Source: Megalopta genalis (lineage: Eukaryota > Arthropoda > Insecta > Hymenoptera > Halictidae). From it: DNA of 64,000 nt. A model generated the notes under the pieces. The model had not been told where the DNA came from. It searched no databases and saw nothing but the letters and a program-made list of their open reading frames with translations. This document shows positions 1 to 11,840 of this stretch, one piece after another. Position 1 is the stretch's first letter. The number at the start of each line of letters is the position of its first letter. The stretch is taken from positions 7,272,001-7,336,000 of the forward strand of contig NC_135029.1 in assembly GCF_051020955.1 (NCBI RefSeq). Direction: 5' to 3'. Made by a program: the position numbers and the translations under genes.

Positions 1-920
1 CAACTACACCAGATGTGCCCGACATTGAGCATGTAAATCTCGTAACTACGTTCTACATGCACTATAGATTTTTCAACCTCTGTTGGACATTCTTTACGAT
101 CTGAATACCGTACCGTCGTGATTCAAAGCTTTACAGTATACATAAAGCATTACGCAACATTGTTATCAAAAGTGCTTCATTAGATGGTTCACATCCGTAT
201 GGAATTCTTTAATTTACAATTAATTGTTTGCAAATTTTTCATCGCTTAAGAAAACCATAGTACAAACAATTTTGTTAAAATGAAAATATCTAATGTGTAT
301 ATTTGAAATATTTCAATAACTAAGAAACAACAATAATAACAATTTCCAGAAGTAAAATATAAGCAGTTTTGTGGTGTAAATAAATCTTTTTATGTACAAA
401 AGTGCAGACATTTCAAGAATTCATCGAAACAAAATAATAGCACGCAGAGCAAAAATCAAAAATTTAGTTATATCTAACAACAATAATGCAACGTTAATAT
501 TTTGTGGAGCCCTCTCATCTTTTACTTTGTTAGTCATTTGATTCGGTAGAGATTTTAGTAATTTAAAATTCTTTTCTCCGTCGCGTTCTGTAGGTGCTTT
601 ACGTCTCGAGCCTGTCATCCATTTTAGTAAATCGCTATAACAAGCTCATTCTAACAATATCCAATTGTATTAAGTTGTATTAAATGATCGTGCCGGCCAT
701 TGTAGGAACTTGATTGTTTTATCAAAACTGAATTTCTTTATTTCTTCTGTAGTACCAATTGCAGCATTGCTATTTTATTGGTTCACTTTCAATATTGTTT
801 AATGTTATTAATTTTATGTTCACTGTTTGGATAAATGAAATTTCCATTTATTTAACATTATCCGCTTGGTGTTATTTGATAATTTCCTGCTGAATATTAT
901 ATGATATACAATATACACAT
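1..920. other. AT-rich stretch, no gene seen
   Basis: Long A/T runs, no legible conserved protein and no clear repeat. The only open frame (65 codons, minus strand, 618-421) has no recognisable motif. Confidence 0.5.
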
Positions 921-923
921 TAT

Positions 924-1247
924 ACAGGATAGTTCTCGCAACTCGCATAACCTCTACAACTTTCAAAATATGCGTCGCACGAAAAAGTTTTGTATAAAAC
1001 AGTTTAAAAGGATACATTTTATGTTGTGTATTTATTTTGTTATAGGTGGATGCATTTCCATGATTTCAACTGTGTTTTTTTAAAATGTCATACTGTATCT
1101 TCTATACCAAAATATGAAAAAATGTCGAATTCTGAATACAAAAGTATTGACCTTTATTAGCCCTAAACCTAATAGCTAACGAGTAATCTCACTTTACTAC
1201 TTCAAAATTTTCTTTGCGTAATATTAAGTTAGAAATTCAACCTTGTC

Positions 1248-1310
<63 letters not shown>

Positions 1311-1610
1311 CGCAGAACAGCGTGATTTTCACGTGAAATAAAGTGAAATTGTTCGTTAATTATTAGGTTTAGAGCTACTAAAGGTAGCTTCTGTACTCAG
1401 AATTCGGCATTCTTCCATATTTTGGTATAAAAAATATAATCATTCCTTTTTGAAAAACAAAGTTGACTGTCAAATCTCCGAAACGTTTCTACCTATAAAA
1501 GAAGTAAATACACTACATAATGCACTCCTTCAAGCATGCAACTATTGGGAGTCTATATTATAACTACTTTGAAAGCTATAAAAGTGTGTAAGTTGCGTTG
1601 TCCACCCTAC
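924..1610. mobile_element. Foldback element with long inverted arms and CAGG(A/G)T termini
   Basis: The left arm (about 925-1200) and right arm (about 1330-1610) are diverged reverse complements. Examples are CTATACCAAAATATG near 1100 against its complement near 1420, TTATAGGTGGA near 1043 against TTATAGGTAGAAACG read in reverse near 1495, and the tips ACAGGATAG / TAGGGTGGA. The left tip follows TATA. The centre holds a GA microsatellite. No transposase frame is present, so it is non-autonomous. Termini of this type recur at 9027, 26780, 31296, 39339, 46967 and 59651. The superfamily is not certain. Confidence 0.7.
1251..1306. repeat. (GA)28 microsatellite
   Basis: Uninterrupted GA dinucleotides over 56 bp, lying at the loop of the foldback element 924-1610. 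Confidence 0.98.
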
Positions 1611-1835
1611 ACATGTATCATAATAAATTGTAGCAATCTATTGTAGATATAGAATATAACAAATACCCAAGATAACGTAATGTGTATACTCGGTGTGTTT
1701 TCAGCAAACGTACATTTTAAATAGAAAAAATCAATTAATTCAAACTTGTGTGGTTATGCGATACCGATGCCAACACTGTGTATTTTATATATAAATTACT
1801 GTAAACATTAGTATGCAAATGAAATGTAATCGGTA

Positions 1836-1891
1836 ATGACCCCGACGACGTTGATGCGACCTTATGACCCCGACGACGTTGATGCGACCTT
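1836..1891. repeat. Perfect 28-bp tandem duplication
   Basis: The unit beginning ATGACCCCGACGACGTTG occurs twice head to tail (1836-1863 and 1864-1891) with no mismatch. It is GC-richer than its surroundings. The rest of 1615-2200 holds nothing recognisable. Confidence 0.97.
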
Positions 1892-2199
1892 ACATCAAAT
1901 AAACACAAAACAATTTAATATATAATTCTAAATTCGATTTAATTTTACGAAGCGAATTGCCCATTTTCCCAAATAATTGACGGCCGCTTTCCACTGATTG
2001 CCACTTTAATTAGTAGTTCTGGCCGATGTTATGTTCGAGGAAATAACGCTCGCTGGGTACAGAAAATTGAATTATCCAACACAATTTAATGAAACAAGAA
2101 CCTCCGTCTTTATCCTTTATCTGTAGAATCTCTTTAGGGCGTTTCATGAATACTTAATCTGGGTGCTTTTTATTTTTTTTCTCTTGTACACGAGCCCGA

Positions 2200-2690
2200 A
2201 CACTCCGGTGCAGCCGTGCCGTGTCGTGCCGTGCTGTACCGTGGCGCAAAATTCCGCGTGAGTTCGCCGATATTCCCGTGGGTAATTTTCTAAAAAGGAC
2301 AAAAGTGTTGTGCTGCACCAGCAAACGTCTTCGTCATTTCCGGGATGTTATACAAAGCCCCCGTCTATCGATCAACGGGTCTCCGGTCTTTTATCGACGC
2401 CGCTATGGGTTACAGAAACTGGCTGAATACAGACACGGGCGCACGGGCACACGGGCATACGAACGGCAGAGTGACAATCGAAAATCGATCCGAACTGTCC
2501 GGCCTTAATGAAACGTGGCATATTAAATGTCTTAACGGAGCCTAGGATCGAGTATCCCCGCAACTCACGCAGGCTTAACCGTGTCACCCCCTTTTAATCG
2601 CATTAGGAATTTTCGAGGGAACGGAACTCAATGAGACGATCTCGCGGACCGACTACAATACACGCGACGGGACAATTAAGGGGAAGAAAA
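2200..2690. other. GC-richer island with short tandem motifs
   Basis: G+C rises sharply against the AT-rich flanks. It begins with six imperfect pentamers of the GCCGT type (2213-2242), and CACGGGCA-like repeats lie near 2436-2460. Overlapping open frames of 66-95 codons exist on both strands but show no conserved motif. This could be a promoter or conserved non-coding DNA. I see no gene. Confidence 0.35.
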
Positions 2691-3505
2691 ATTGAATTAA
2701 CAAATTCGTATTATGCGAATCAACTGGAAATAGATGCGGAGAAGTTACAAAGACTGTCGGAGTTAAATACAGCCTTCCTTACTACGAACGAAATATAGAA
2801 CATGATATTTAAGAAGGAAATTTCATTCCGGAAATTAACTGCATTCATAATATGCATTGATTGACTTTATTTCTATACTATCACCTTTATATTGTAGATG
2901 TAATATCATTTACGATTTACAGAATGAACACAAAATAAATTGATCAGTGCGAATATTTTTCTTGTTCTTGCGATGATGTGAAAAAATGTCAAAGTAAACT
3001 ATTTCTTGGTCTGACGAGGCAAATGTTACGATAAACGGAACATTTTTTTCAAGGTCATATTTTTCGCAATTTTTAGATCATTCATTTATAATGCTTTTTT
3101 GTATGAAAGGTCACGTAGAAATCTCGGGATTACAAGTCCATGGATAGGGCTATTATCGGAATTAAATATGGATTGATTTTAATATACTTGGATTTTAATT
3201 AGTTGTAAGATTTTATTTATAAATAAAATTTATTATTTATTTGAAATTTAAATAATTTTAATAAAATAATGTAAAAATTAGGTTTAATATTTGAATGAGA
3301 GTTTGAATTAAATATTTAAATTACATACAATTGATCGAGGTATATTTGCTAAGTGGATTCCCTATGGATCAAATTTATATTAAATTTTTTGATGTGTTGT
3401 CACTTTACTATCAACACGTATTGAAATTTTATAGTAATCAGTGTTGAAATCCGATCATTTTTCTTTGTAAATCTGTTAGGAAAATTAAGAAAGTATTAAA
3501 ATATA
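2691..3505. other. AT-rich stretch, no gene seen
   Basis: Very A/T-rich with poly-A/T runs. No repeat arms or convincing frame were found. Confidence 0.5.
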
Positions 3506-3706
3506 CGGTAAATTCTCCCCAATTTTCCTTCAGCTTGTAAAAAAAATTGGACTATTTTAGAAGAGAAGATCTCGCGACTCATTTTCATAGTTGCCGATTG
3601 TCAACAATTATGAACAAGAGGTGCAAGGCTGAAATAATCGTATCGCCTCTTCCCAAACTGTTCATTTTTATTTACAAGCTGAAGGAAAATTAGGGAGAAT
3701 TTGCTG
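3506..3706. mobile_element. CAGTAAATTCTC-family foldback MITE (copy 1)
   Basis: About 201 bp. The ends are CGGTAAATTCTCCCC (left, after TA at 3504-3505) and GGGAGAATTTGCTG (right). The subterminal arms CTTCAGCTTGTAAA and TTTACAAGCTGAAG are inverted. The internal TCAACAATTATGAA and AATAATCGTATC blocks recur in the other copies at 22850, 24167, 26421 and 47473. The CAGT-like tip and TA target site resemble Tc1/mariner-type elements. It has no coding capacity. 3710-4050 beyond it shows nothing. Confidence 0.7.
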
Positions 3707-4055
3707 TGTTTTTAAAAATGGAAAACATATCACTGCACCGAAGAAAACCACTTTTGCATTGAAAATAACTCAATCTTTGACACGATAATCTTAGAAGTAA
3801 CGACACACTTTCTTGGAGACGAACATCGCTTGAAATGCGATAGTCCTTACGTATTATTTTTAGAGTAACAGAAGCATTCTGAAGTACATATACCTAAAGT
3901 GTCAATCGATTGTATCGACCGTGTTGAAATCACAGCATTACTGCCATATTAACTGTAACATGTCGGCATTATTAGCTTCCTTTTTTACAGTATATTATGT
4001 CTCCTTTCTTCTTGAAATCGTAGTTAGATCAAAACTATTTTGGATCACTGATGTA

Positions 4056-4556
4056 CACTTCCCCTCCAAAAGTATTAGAACACTCACAGAAAATTAAATA
4101 AATTTATAGGGAATTGTAATTTCTTCAATGTATAATATTTCAAAGTTAATTGTATTAAAATGTAACAGGTACATATGTCGATATTGTTTTTTGCAATATA
4201 ATAAAAAGAACGTCAATTTTATAAAAGAAAATTAAATTTTCTTTTCAATGATACATCCACCGCGTTTTTTAATTACTTCTCGATATAATTTCAGTATCTA
4301 TTTTATTAGTTTATATATTAGTTTTAATTATATTTTATTAGTGTATATATTTATATTTGTTCCACATATTTCGAAAACATATCGTACGAAATGAACTCGG
4401 CATATGTTTACACTGAACGACATGCAATAATATGTACTTTCGATAGTACGTGTTGCCATAAAACTTAATACTAAACATAAAATATTACCTAAATTGCATG
4501 AGAGATTACAATTTACAATAAATCAACATTTGTCTTAATACTTTTGGAGGAGGTTG
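4056..4556. mobile_element. Tc1-like non-autonomous element
   Basis: The ends are inverted: CACTTCCCCTCCAAAAGTAT (left) and the reverse of CAACCTCCTCCAAAAGTATT (right). Both sit against TA (4054-4055 and 4557-4558), as expected for a Tc1/mariner target duplication. The CCAAAAGTATT core is typical of Tc1-like termini. The 501-bp interior is AT-rich with no intact transposase. A minus-strand trace near 4290-4220 reads KKRGG, faintly like a Tc1 transposase C-terminus, but is too weak to annotate. Confidence 0.7.
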
Positions 4557-4559
4557 TAC

Positions 4560-6990
4560 GTATTAAAAGAAAAACTATTATGGCATACAAATATTTATGG
4601 GTGTCACTGTATACTATAAAAATAGTGAAAGTCCCTTCTTATTTCTGTCGATGGTATGAGGAAGTTTCACGAATGGCGACAAACGAAAATAATCTTTTAT
4701 CGTTATTTTTAGAAATCTCGGAAAAAATAGCTCGTTACACCTTTAGTGGAAAAATTACACATCTATGTATAGCTAAACGTGCGCTTATATACATCGTGTA
4801 CAGCTAATAAGAGCTCAAGTGAGGAAAGATGAATAGCTAATAAAAATAGAGAAATACTCTTAATCCAATACATATACAAATCAGCACTTAATACACACTA
4901 ATGTAAATTTTAAGAATAACCAAGAAATGTAATATTAGATTCTATTGTAAGTACTTGTTAGATCATCGGATCTTTGTCGTAAACTTACCTACGGACTCGA
5001 AACAAAATTATATTATAAATTATAAGAATAAGTTAATAAAAATCTATATTAAATCTTGTGCTTGATGCTTTTAATCCAAAATAATAATACTATTAAAAGA
5101 GGAAAACTACACAGATATCCACGATTAGACGTAGGATCTGTGTGTATCCGTAATGAACGAATAACATTTTCCAATCCTCCTCAATATATGTTTGTTCCAA
5201 TTTCAAGGCGTTAAAAATAATAAAAAAAAATAATGACCAAAGAACGTACATATCCGTGATATGCTGCAATCTATTCTTGTATGCAACTATAGACGTATCA
5301 TGTAAGAGTAGACCGTACAATTGTTACGACAAAACGTATTTATTTTTACGCAGTTCTTTACGCAACTTCGCAACCAAACCATCTTTTTGTTCAAAATGAT
5401 TGTTTTCAGTACAATACCGATTATAATGTGTAAATTGTCTAATCCAGGTTACACTTTAACACTTTGGCGACCGCACCAAGAAACCTAAAAAAATTAATAA
5501 AATTGAAATATTTTAGTCGATTAAATTAAAATTGCAAAGCGAAATTATATGACATAAATTCCTTCTTCAATAATCTTATCTCTTGCGAATCTCAATAAAA
5601 TATTGACATTATAATGAATTGGCGTAAAAATTAAGTTTCAAAATACGAACTTGAAGCATCTTTCAACTCAGTTTTCTCGAACTGTTTCCTCTTACATTTT
5701 TTGCTGAAGCGAACACCACTTGTGAAAGAGATGTTTGAAATTAATAGTGTGAACATTCTGTATACTTGACAATTAGTTAACATTATAAGAAATTTTAAAT
5801 AATATGTGCCGAGAAATACGTATTTATTTGAAACACTACTTTCAAATGACCGTCATTATTGATTTAATGAATATATTACTGTTGAAGCATACAATTAAGT
5901 TGTTCTTTTATATTGGTAGTAAATAACTAGTGAATAATGGTAGTAAATAATTAATAATTTTATAGAATATCTATTAGAAATGGATAAAATAAGAAGCAAT
6001 CTCTGGTTCCGTACTTTGTCTAGTAATTTCAAATAATGGCAATTTTTAGTTATGACCAGAGAGAGGGGTAGGTAATATTTATAGAGAAAAAAAAATATAT
6101 TTGAAATAATAGATTTTATATAATAGATTTTTCTCAATTGAAATAAAATAGTACTTCAGGTAGGAAATAAATATTTATAATAATAATAATATAAATATAA
6201 ATATAAATAATATAATAAATATAAATAAATATTTCACTTTCATAACGTAAAACGTAAAATAAAATAGCTTAGTTTGGTAATCTTAAATTTTTATTTTAAT
6301 AACATAGAACGTAAAAACAAATGAAATTCATTGTCTTTTTGAATGCAGTTATACGCATGTAACAACAAGGTGCATCTTTTACGTACGTTTATAATGCAGA
6401 GGAAAAGTACTTCGTTTGTTTTAGATTACTAAAATAAATTTTGCACGATGTTTTAGTAAAATAAAATTATTTTATTTGTTGACGAAAAGAGTTGAATAAA
6501 TAAAATATTCTGAACCATGGCACAATATTATTTTTAAAAGTACATTCTTTCAAACAAATCAAATATTTTATTTTCAAAAATCAAATATGTACTTACTATT
6601 TGTGCCATTTAAAATACATTTTTACCCAGCTCTAGTCATGTATGTACTTATCTTACCTTTACTTTTGGTACTTTGTCTCTCCCTTTTTTGCTGTCCCATT
6701 TTATTGAGACGACCAAGTGTCAACGAAACAAGGTTCGCATAATAATGATTTTGTTCGTTGTTGTACCTGCTTAGTTAGAGTCTGCGAGTAAATTCTTTAA
6801 AATAATATCGCCACGCTGTGTCAGGAATTATTTACCATTTCCGAGTTCCACCGTCTAAATCTACCGACCGTAGTACCAAAATAACACAATTAATGAAATC
6901 TGTTTCGCGTTAGTAGCCATTCTACAGTTCGTTATCTATTTAAAGTTGAAACGTAACACGTAGCCGACCGCGGGCAACGTAAACGTTTAC
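4560..6990. other. AT-rich stretch, no gene seen
   Basis: Contains an AATA/ATAA low-complexity run (about 6172-6232). Open frames of 75-87 codons at 4544-4807 (plus), 5320-5093 and 6137-5895 (minus) are A/T-driven and unrecognised. Confidence 0.45.
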
Positions 6991-6999
6991 AGAGGAACG

Positions 7000-7260
7000 T
7001 ACCTCTATGACCCGGCGCATCTGCGGAATTGAAGAAACTGTTCGTCCTAAATCTCCGCTTGTACATGGCAAAGGGACGAATAACAACACGGAATGCGGAA
7101 TCTACAGTGATTTTCTCGCAGTTCGCAATCTAGAGGAGAATAATACTTCCGACCGTATTTGGAAATACATTATACGAGTTCGCGTTCGGAACGTGCCCGC
7201 TCCTTCGGTTCTCTTGATTCTTGTTTCGCAGCGAGTACGTTAACCTCCAGAAAATTAGTC
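7000..7260. other. GC-richer patch with a short unrecognised open frame
   Basis: A 78-codon frame on the plus strand (7007-7243) begins with ATGACCCGGCGCATC. Base composition is more balanced than the flanks. The predicted peptide shows no signal peptide, cysteine pattern or family motif. It could be a short exon, but no convincing splice signals were identified and a chance frame is equally possible. Confidence 0.15.
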
Positions 7261-7414
7261 GTGAAGCTGCAATTTCGCTCGCGTATAGAAATATTAGAAA
7301 TCCACTAATGTGCATCGGATCATTAACCCCGATTATAAACGAATGCGAACAATCACTAGACTGCAAAAGTTTACGCAATTGCATATTTTGATGAGAAATA
7401 GAGTAATTGCTTAC

Positions 7415-7541
7415 TTTAGGGACCTCAACTCCGATTTTGTTGATTGTAAAATATGATATAGAAAACAAGATTCTGAGCATCTTCTTCCTATATATATATA
7501 TAACCGTCGCACGAGCCTTAGTTTCCGAGATATTTCCATAA
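7415..7541 (+). repeat. Dispersed repeat related to the arms of 11325-11840
   Basis: GGGACCTCAACTCCGATTTT, then AAAATATGAT, then TCTTCCTATATATATA, then TTAGTTTCCGAGATAT follow in the same order as in both arms of the foldback at 11325-11840. It is diverged and AT-expanded in the middle. No coding capacity was seen. Confidence 0.55.
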
Positions 7542-7544
7542 TTC

Positions 7545-7729
7545 CTTCCGTGCTACTACATTGAATTCTGCCTATGTACGTACGCGCCCGTTTGGAATTT
7601 TTCTGTCTTATTAGGTTATATCAAAGTTTTGTCAACCTAACTCAAATCATCGTCAAACCAACGGTGATGCACATGTTGCTACCGACGCGTACGTATAGGC
7701 AGAATTAAATGGAGTAGCACGGTAGAAGT
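7545..7729. repeat. Inverted repeat with about 47-bp arms
   Basis: CCGTGCTACTACATTGAATT and GCCTATGTACGTACGCG (7545-7590) reappear reverse-complemented at 7681-7729 with a few mismatches, around a spacer of about 90 bp. Likely a small foldback element. The ends are undefined. Confidence 0.6.
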
Positions 7730-7888
7730 ATTGCAAATACAGTAATTTCTCCCGCAAATGCCAAAATTCGGGTTGCTGTGAATTTCTCTGTGCTAGTCCT
7801 GCGCCTATGTAATTTAGAGCTAGGTCGATGCTAAGGTTCGACGGAGTCGACCAAGTGTGTAAATGTGATGAAATGTGTAAGAACCGTC

Positions 7889-8030
7889 GAATCGTGTTAC
7901 GTGGTCTCCGAATTGCCTTCGAATCGTGACATGTAGCCTCCGAATTGCCTTCGAATCGAGGCACGTCGCCTCCGAATTGCCTTCCAATCGAAGCATCTGC
8001 CCTAAGAATTGCCTTCGAATCGTGGCAAAA
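7889..8030 (+). repeat. 32-bp minisatellite, 4.4 units
   Basis: Units at 7889-7920, 7921-7952, 7953-7984 and 7985-8016, plus a partial unit to 8030. They share TCCGAATTGCCTTCGAATCG, with variation mainly in the middle of each unit. All are exactly 32 bp, which is not a multiple of three, so a coding repeat is unlikely. Confidence 0.92.
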
Positions 8031-8043
8031 AATTAGAAATAAA

Positions 8044-8114
8044 AGAGTTTTTATAAAAACGAGCCGCGAGACCCGAAGAATCGCGACTTAGTACTCTCGG
8101 ATCTGCCGGATTCC
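8044..8114 (+). repeat. Dispersed repeat, partner of 29922-29992
   Basis: TTTTTATAAAAACGAGCCGC, then GAATCGCGACTTAGTA, then GATCTGCCGGATTCC matches the reverse complement of 29922-29992 with a few mismatches. An AATCTCGGGATTC block follows at about 8152, and its relative ACTCCCGAGAATT precedes the partner. The element type is unknown. Confidence 0.65.
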
Positions 8115-9026
8115 AAAACAATGTTTTTTAATTAATGAAAATCTCGGGATTCTCTTTTTGATATTTGACGTTCTGCCCGAGAATATATCCGAGTTCACTG
8201 CGAAAGGGTTAATAATCCCATTGATAAAAAGGGAAGAAAGAAGAAACAGAAAACTTGTTCCTTACAGAAATATCGTTGAATCGTTCTGTAAACATCGAAA
8301 TTATTCTACATGTAGGGAATCGTAATGCTTCTGTGCGCCCTGTGTTATATAACTAAAATTATCTGAGGCTACCGGATCGAAACAGTGTCCTGCTGATGGC
8401 ACATTGTTACCGACCTGCGGTTTCATCTATTTAAAGTATCAATGCTCGCGAATCGGACCCCATTGGTCACGAACCACAGATTTTTGATTGGTCAACGGCC
8501 TTCGTCTGAAAGCCACAAACAATTATAACACCGATGGGGACGCTAGTAAACATTTCAACTAGTAATTGATTTTATTTTAAATAAAATTTCGTTCTATAAA
8601 AACACGCAACCAAGTTCGGGAACGACAATGGAAACGGACTGACGTCAAGCTTCCGAAAATATTTTACCGACACAAAAAATAGGGTCGAGATATTCGAGAC
8701 CAGACATATTCTGGGCTAAACGCATTAACTGAAATAATTGGATATAATCGCGTATTGTCTACGGAGTTATTATCGGCATCGGAGTATCAAACAGGAATGT
8801 ACTTAGTAACGCATAATTAACGATATATGTTGTTCAAATATTCAAGTCGTAAGCCACATTCTTACAGCAATGTTCTATTATTATAGATATTATTATAGAT
8901 ACAGAAATGTTTAAACTGATCAAAAATCGTGGAAAAATCAAGTCGCAATTATCCATCAACGTTAAAATGTTATTTGCAAAACCAATTTCAATTATCTATG
9001 TATCTTCTTCGTGAATTGTAACCTAG
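8115..9026. other. No gene; two CCAAT-type motifs
   Basis: Two ATTGGTCA motifs lie about 30 bp apart near 8460-8500 (CCCATTGGTCAC and GATTGGTCAAC). They could belong to a promoter, but no TATA box, initiator or exon could be tied to them. Confidence 0.25.
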
Positions 9027-9410
9027 TTATACAGGGTGAGTCAAGATATTTAAAACAAAAGCTATTTGTTACTTTTGGTTATTTTACTCTTTTATAAAAA
9101 TACAAAAGTCGATTGACAAAACATGAAACATTTAGGTTGTGTCAAGGTTAAACACAACGTTTTCAACATTTCTTACAATAAAAATCAACGAAGAATATCT
9201 CGATAAACATTAATTTTTTGACCGTTGAGCCTTAATAATTTTGTGTTCTGTATTTCGTAGACTCTTTCGAATGACGTGTTTAAATATTGCACACTATGGT
9301 TAAGGAACTCAAGGTGACCCTCATAATTTGACGGAAAAGGAAAATAGCAGAAAATTATTTGTCACCGTAAAAAATTAAGGTGAAGAAGTTAAATGATTCA
9401 CTCGGTATAA
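9027..9410. mobile_element. Non-autonomous DNA element with TTATACAGGGTGAGTC ends
   Basis: TTATACAGGGTGAGTC (9027-9042) is matched in inverse by GATTCACTCGGTATAA (9395-9410), 14 of 16 positions, including a terminal TA. The interior of about 350 bp is AT-rich with no transposase. It belongs with the other CAGGGTG-ended repeats in this window. Confidence 0.6.
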
Positions 9411-11320
9411 GACACTTTTAAATAGCTAAGCAAGCTTTAGACAAATCGAACGATTGACAAAAAGTCATTGGTTTGGATACTTCGGTGGTTAGATAAACAT
9501 AACAGCGGTCGCAAAGTTCACTACTTTACTTAAAACACCATACATTCACGATTGCTCCAAGACCCTTTACCCAACTACCTTTTTATTCGATACTTTTTGT
9601 TTTTCCGATCTATAAATTCGACGATCGAATAAAGTTTCTACGGCTTTTTCGAAAAAAAGAGAACAGTTGTTCGTTGACGAAAAATCCATTCGCACGGAAA
9701 AACATATCGGCGGGAACAGCTACAAAATTTGATCTTCGTAAAATTCACGACAGCGAGTTCGATGGATCTTTGTATCTCAATTCTCGACGAGCATACTGGC
9801 ACTGCTTCGCGTAGCGAAATCAGCCGGTGATTCTGCACGAATTCTCATTAAGTACTGTACACGCCGATCACAATTCACTCCATGCAGCTGATCATTTCCA
9901 TTGTCTTGCACCGTTTATCAGCACTGTAAACCCGAGCAACTTACAGCGTAGCGTCTCTTTTTTCCTCGCGAATGGTTCCATTCGATCCCTTTGTATCCCA
10001 TTGTCTCGTTCCTCCATCCGTCTCCATCGGTCGACTTTTTCGTTCGCCGGTAAACAAAATCGCGGAAGCAGCGCTTCGCGCGAAGTCGCTTTAGATCCTA
10101 TTAATTATCCGACGCAACCACGATAATAGCCGATTTGCTGATAGAATCACGCACGATCGTTATCGATTCTTCGTTTGTGGCTCCGACATGTACACCAATG
10201 TGACCCTTACTTTTTAACTTTCGACTTTTTGTTTGTCTTACCCTTCGAAATCATAAAATTTGGTGAAAAAATAGTGTGTGCAAAATTTCAACTTGATCAG
10301 ACAACGGGAACCCGTGCCGCATTTACGTTAAAATTTAAAGTTATAATGATTTTATATCGGTATCAAGTATCAAACGCTAAACTAAAAATATCATTTCTTG
10401 TGTTCGTTTGTCAAAACAATTTGACCCGAGCGTTAATTTGCGTCGAAAATAAGTGAACTTGATCAACAAAGCTGGAATGTGAAGCAGTAAATGCAGGGAA
10501 TACATTTGACGTTTCTTTTAGATTATTTTCAAACTATTCAGAATATAAGGAATAAAAATCAATATTTATTTAGCCACCGTTTGTTACGATCGTGGTAGAG
10601 AACTTTGATTTTGCACGAAAATCCGTAGTCTAGCTGTAATTTTAAGAAAAATGCCGTTGACTTATTTTACAATGTCTAGGGAATGTTTAGTAATTTTTTG
10701 GACTCGAGATAGTAGACTGTTTAAACGCAGCAGCCATTTGGAATGGTTGGGGTGTGTCACATCCTTCTCGTACTGCAAAGGATTTTGATACGGCGTGTAG
10801 CGTGAAGGATAATATAAAATGTGAAATAATGTTTTCTTCTTTAAATATTCATTGCAAAGACATGCATTTCGATACGTTGCAACAACATGTACGTCTGTTA
10901 TTGATTATTTCCACTTGTGCTCATGTTTCTACACGTTTACGAGATTCGAATACTATTCACTTTCCGCATGTTAGCTGAAGCATGTAATCGTGTAATCGAT
11001 GTACGCAATGCAACCGATGCATGCACGTTAGTGAATATTCTAATGAACGTGGTAATGTACAGTTTGTGTTGTCTTGTCGTCGGTGTATCGTCGTTTGAAC
11101 GTTCTTTACGATACCCCGTCGTCCAATGTTTGTTATCATTTACAGTTACATCGTATTGGTTAGTAATCACAGATACGAATAACGGATTGAATGATTTAAG
11201 AGTTACAATTACACAGGTAAATGTAATCTAAATCCTTTCTCGTAGCCACGAAGCCTAAAAATAAAGATGTTATTATCATTAATTTCTTTGCATTTTATTA
11301 ACACTTCTACAGCGTGGCCA
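9411..11320. other. No recognisable gene; GC-richer patch at 9640-10126
   Basis: The patch holds open frames on both strands (66 codons minus at 9838-9638, 99 codons plus at 9827-10126), rich in Ser/His/Arg with no motif. Further frames at 10175-10456 and 10917-11231 are also unrecognised. None has a convincing start or splice context. Confidence 0.35.
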
Positions 11321-11324
11321 GAGT

Positions 11325-11840
11325 CCATTATGACCCAGAGTATAAAGATTGGATAATTATTCGGTATAGGGTCTTCGCCACCGATTTCAATGACCTTAAA
11401 ATATGTTATCAAGGTCGAATATGTCATCGTTTCGAACAACATTTTTCCTATATATGTATATTATCGCAGGATGTCTTTAGTTTTTGAGATATTCGCGAAA
11501 ATACATTCCAAATCTACTAAGCAATATTTCCTGTTTACAACATGAATCTTATTAGTCTCTATGGTGTCCTACAGTTCACATTACACAATTTTAGCACTGC
11601 TTACACGCAACGCAGACTATTAACATTCATTTTGCATGCGGGAACTATTGTATATGAGATTTGGAACGTATTTACATGAATATCTCGGAAACTGAAGATG
11701 TCCGGCGGTAACGTGTACAGGAAAAAATTGTTCAGAACGATGATCTTGACGACATATTTTAAGGTCATTAAAATCGATGTTGAGGACACTGTTCCGAATA
11801 ATTACCAAATATTGTTATTTAACTATCTGGTTTCTGACAA
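11325..11840. mobile_element. Foldback repeat, two inverted arms of about 190 bp
   Basis: The left arm (about 11325-11520) carries AATGACCTTAAAATATGTTA and TTGAGATATTCGCG. The right arm (about 11640-11840) carries their diverged complements (ATTTTAAGGTCATT, ATGAATATCTCGGAAACT). The spacer is about 120 bp. A third, single-arm copy lies at 7415-7541. Open frames inside it, such as 11698-11901, are by-products of the repeat. Confidence 0.7.
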
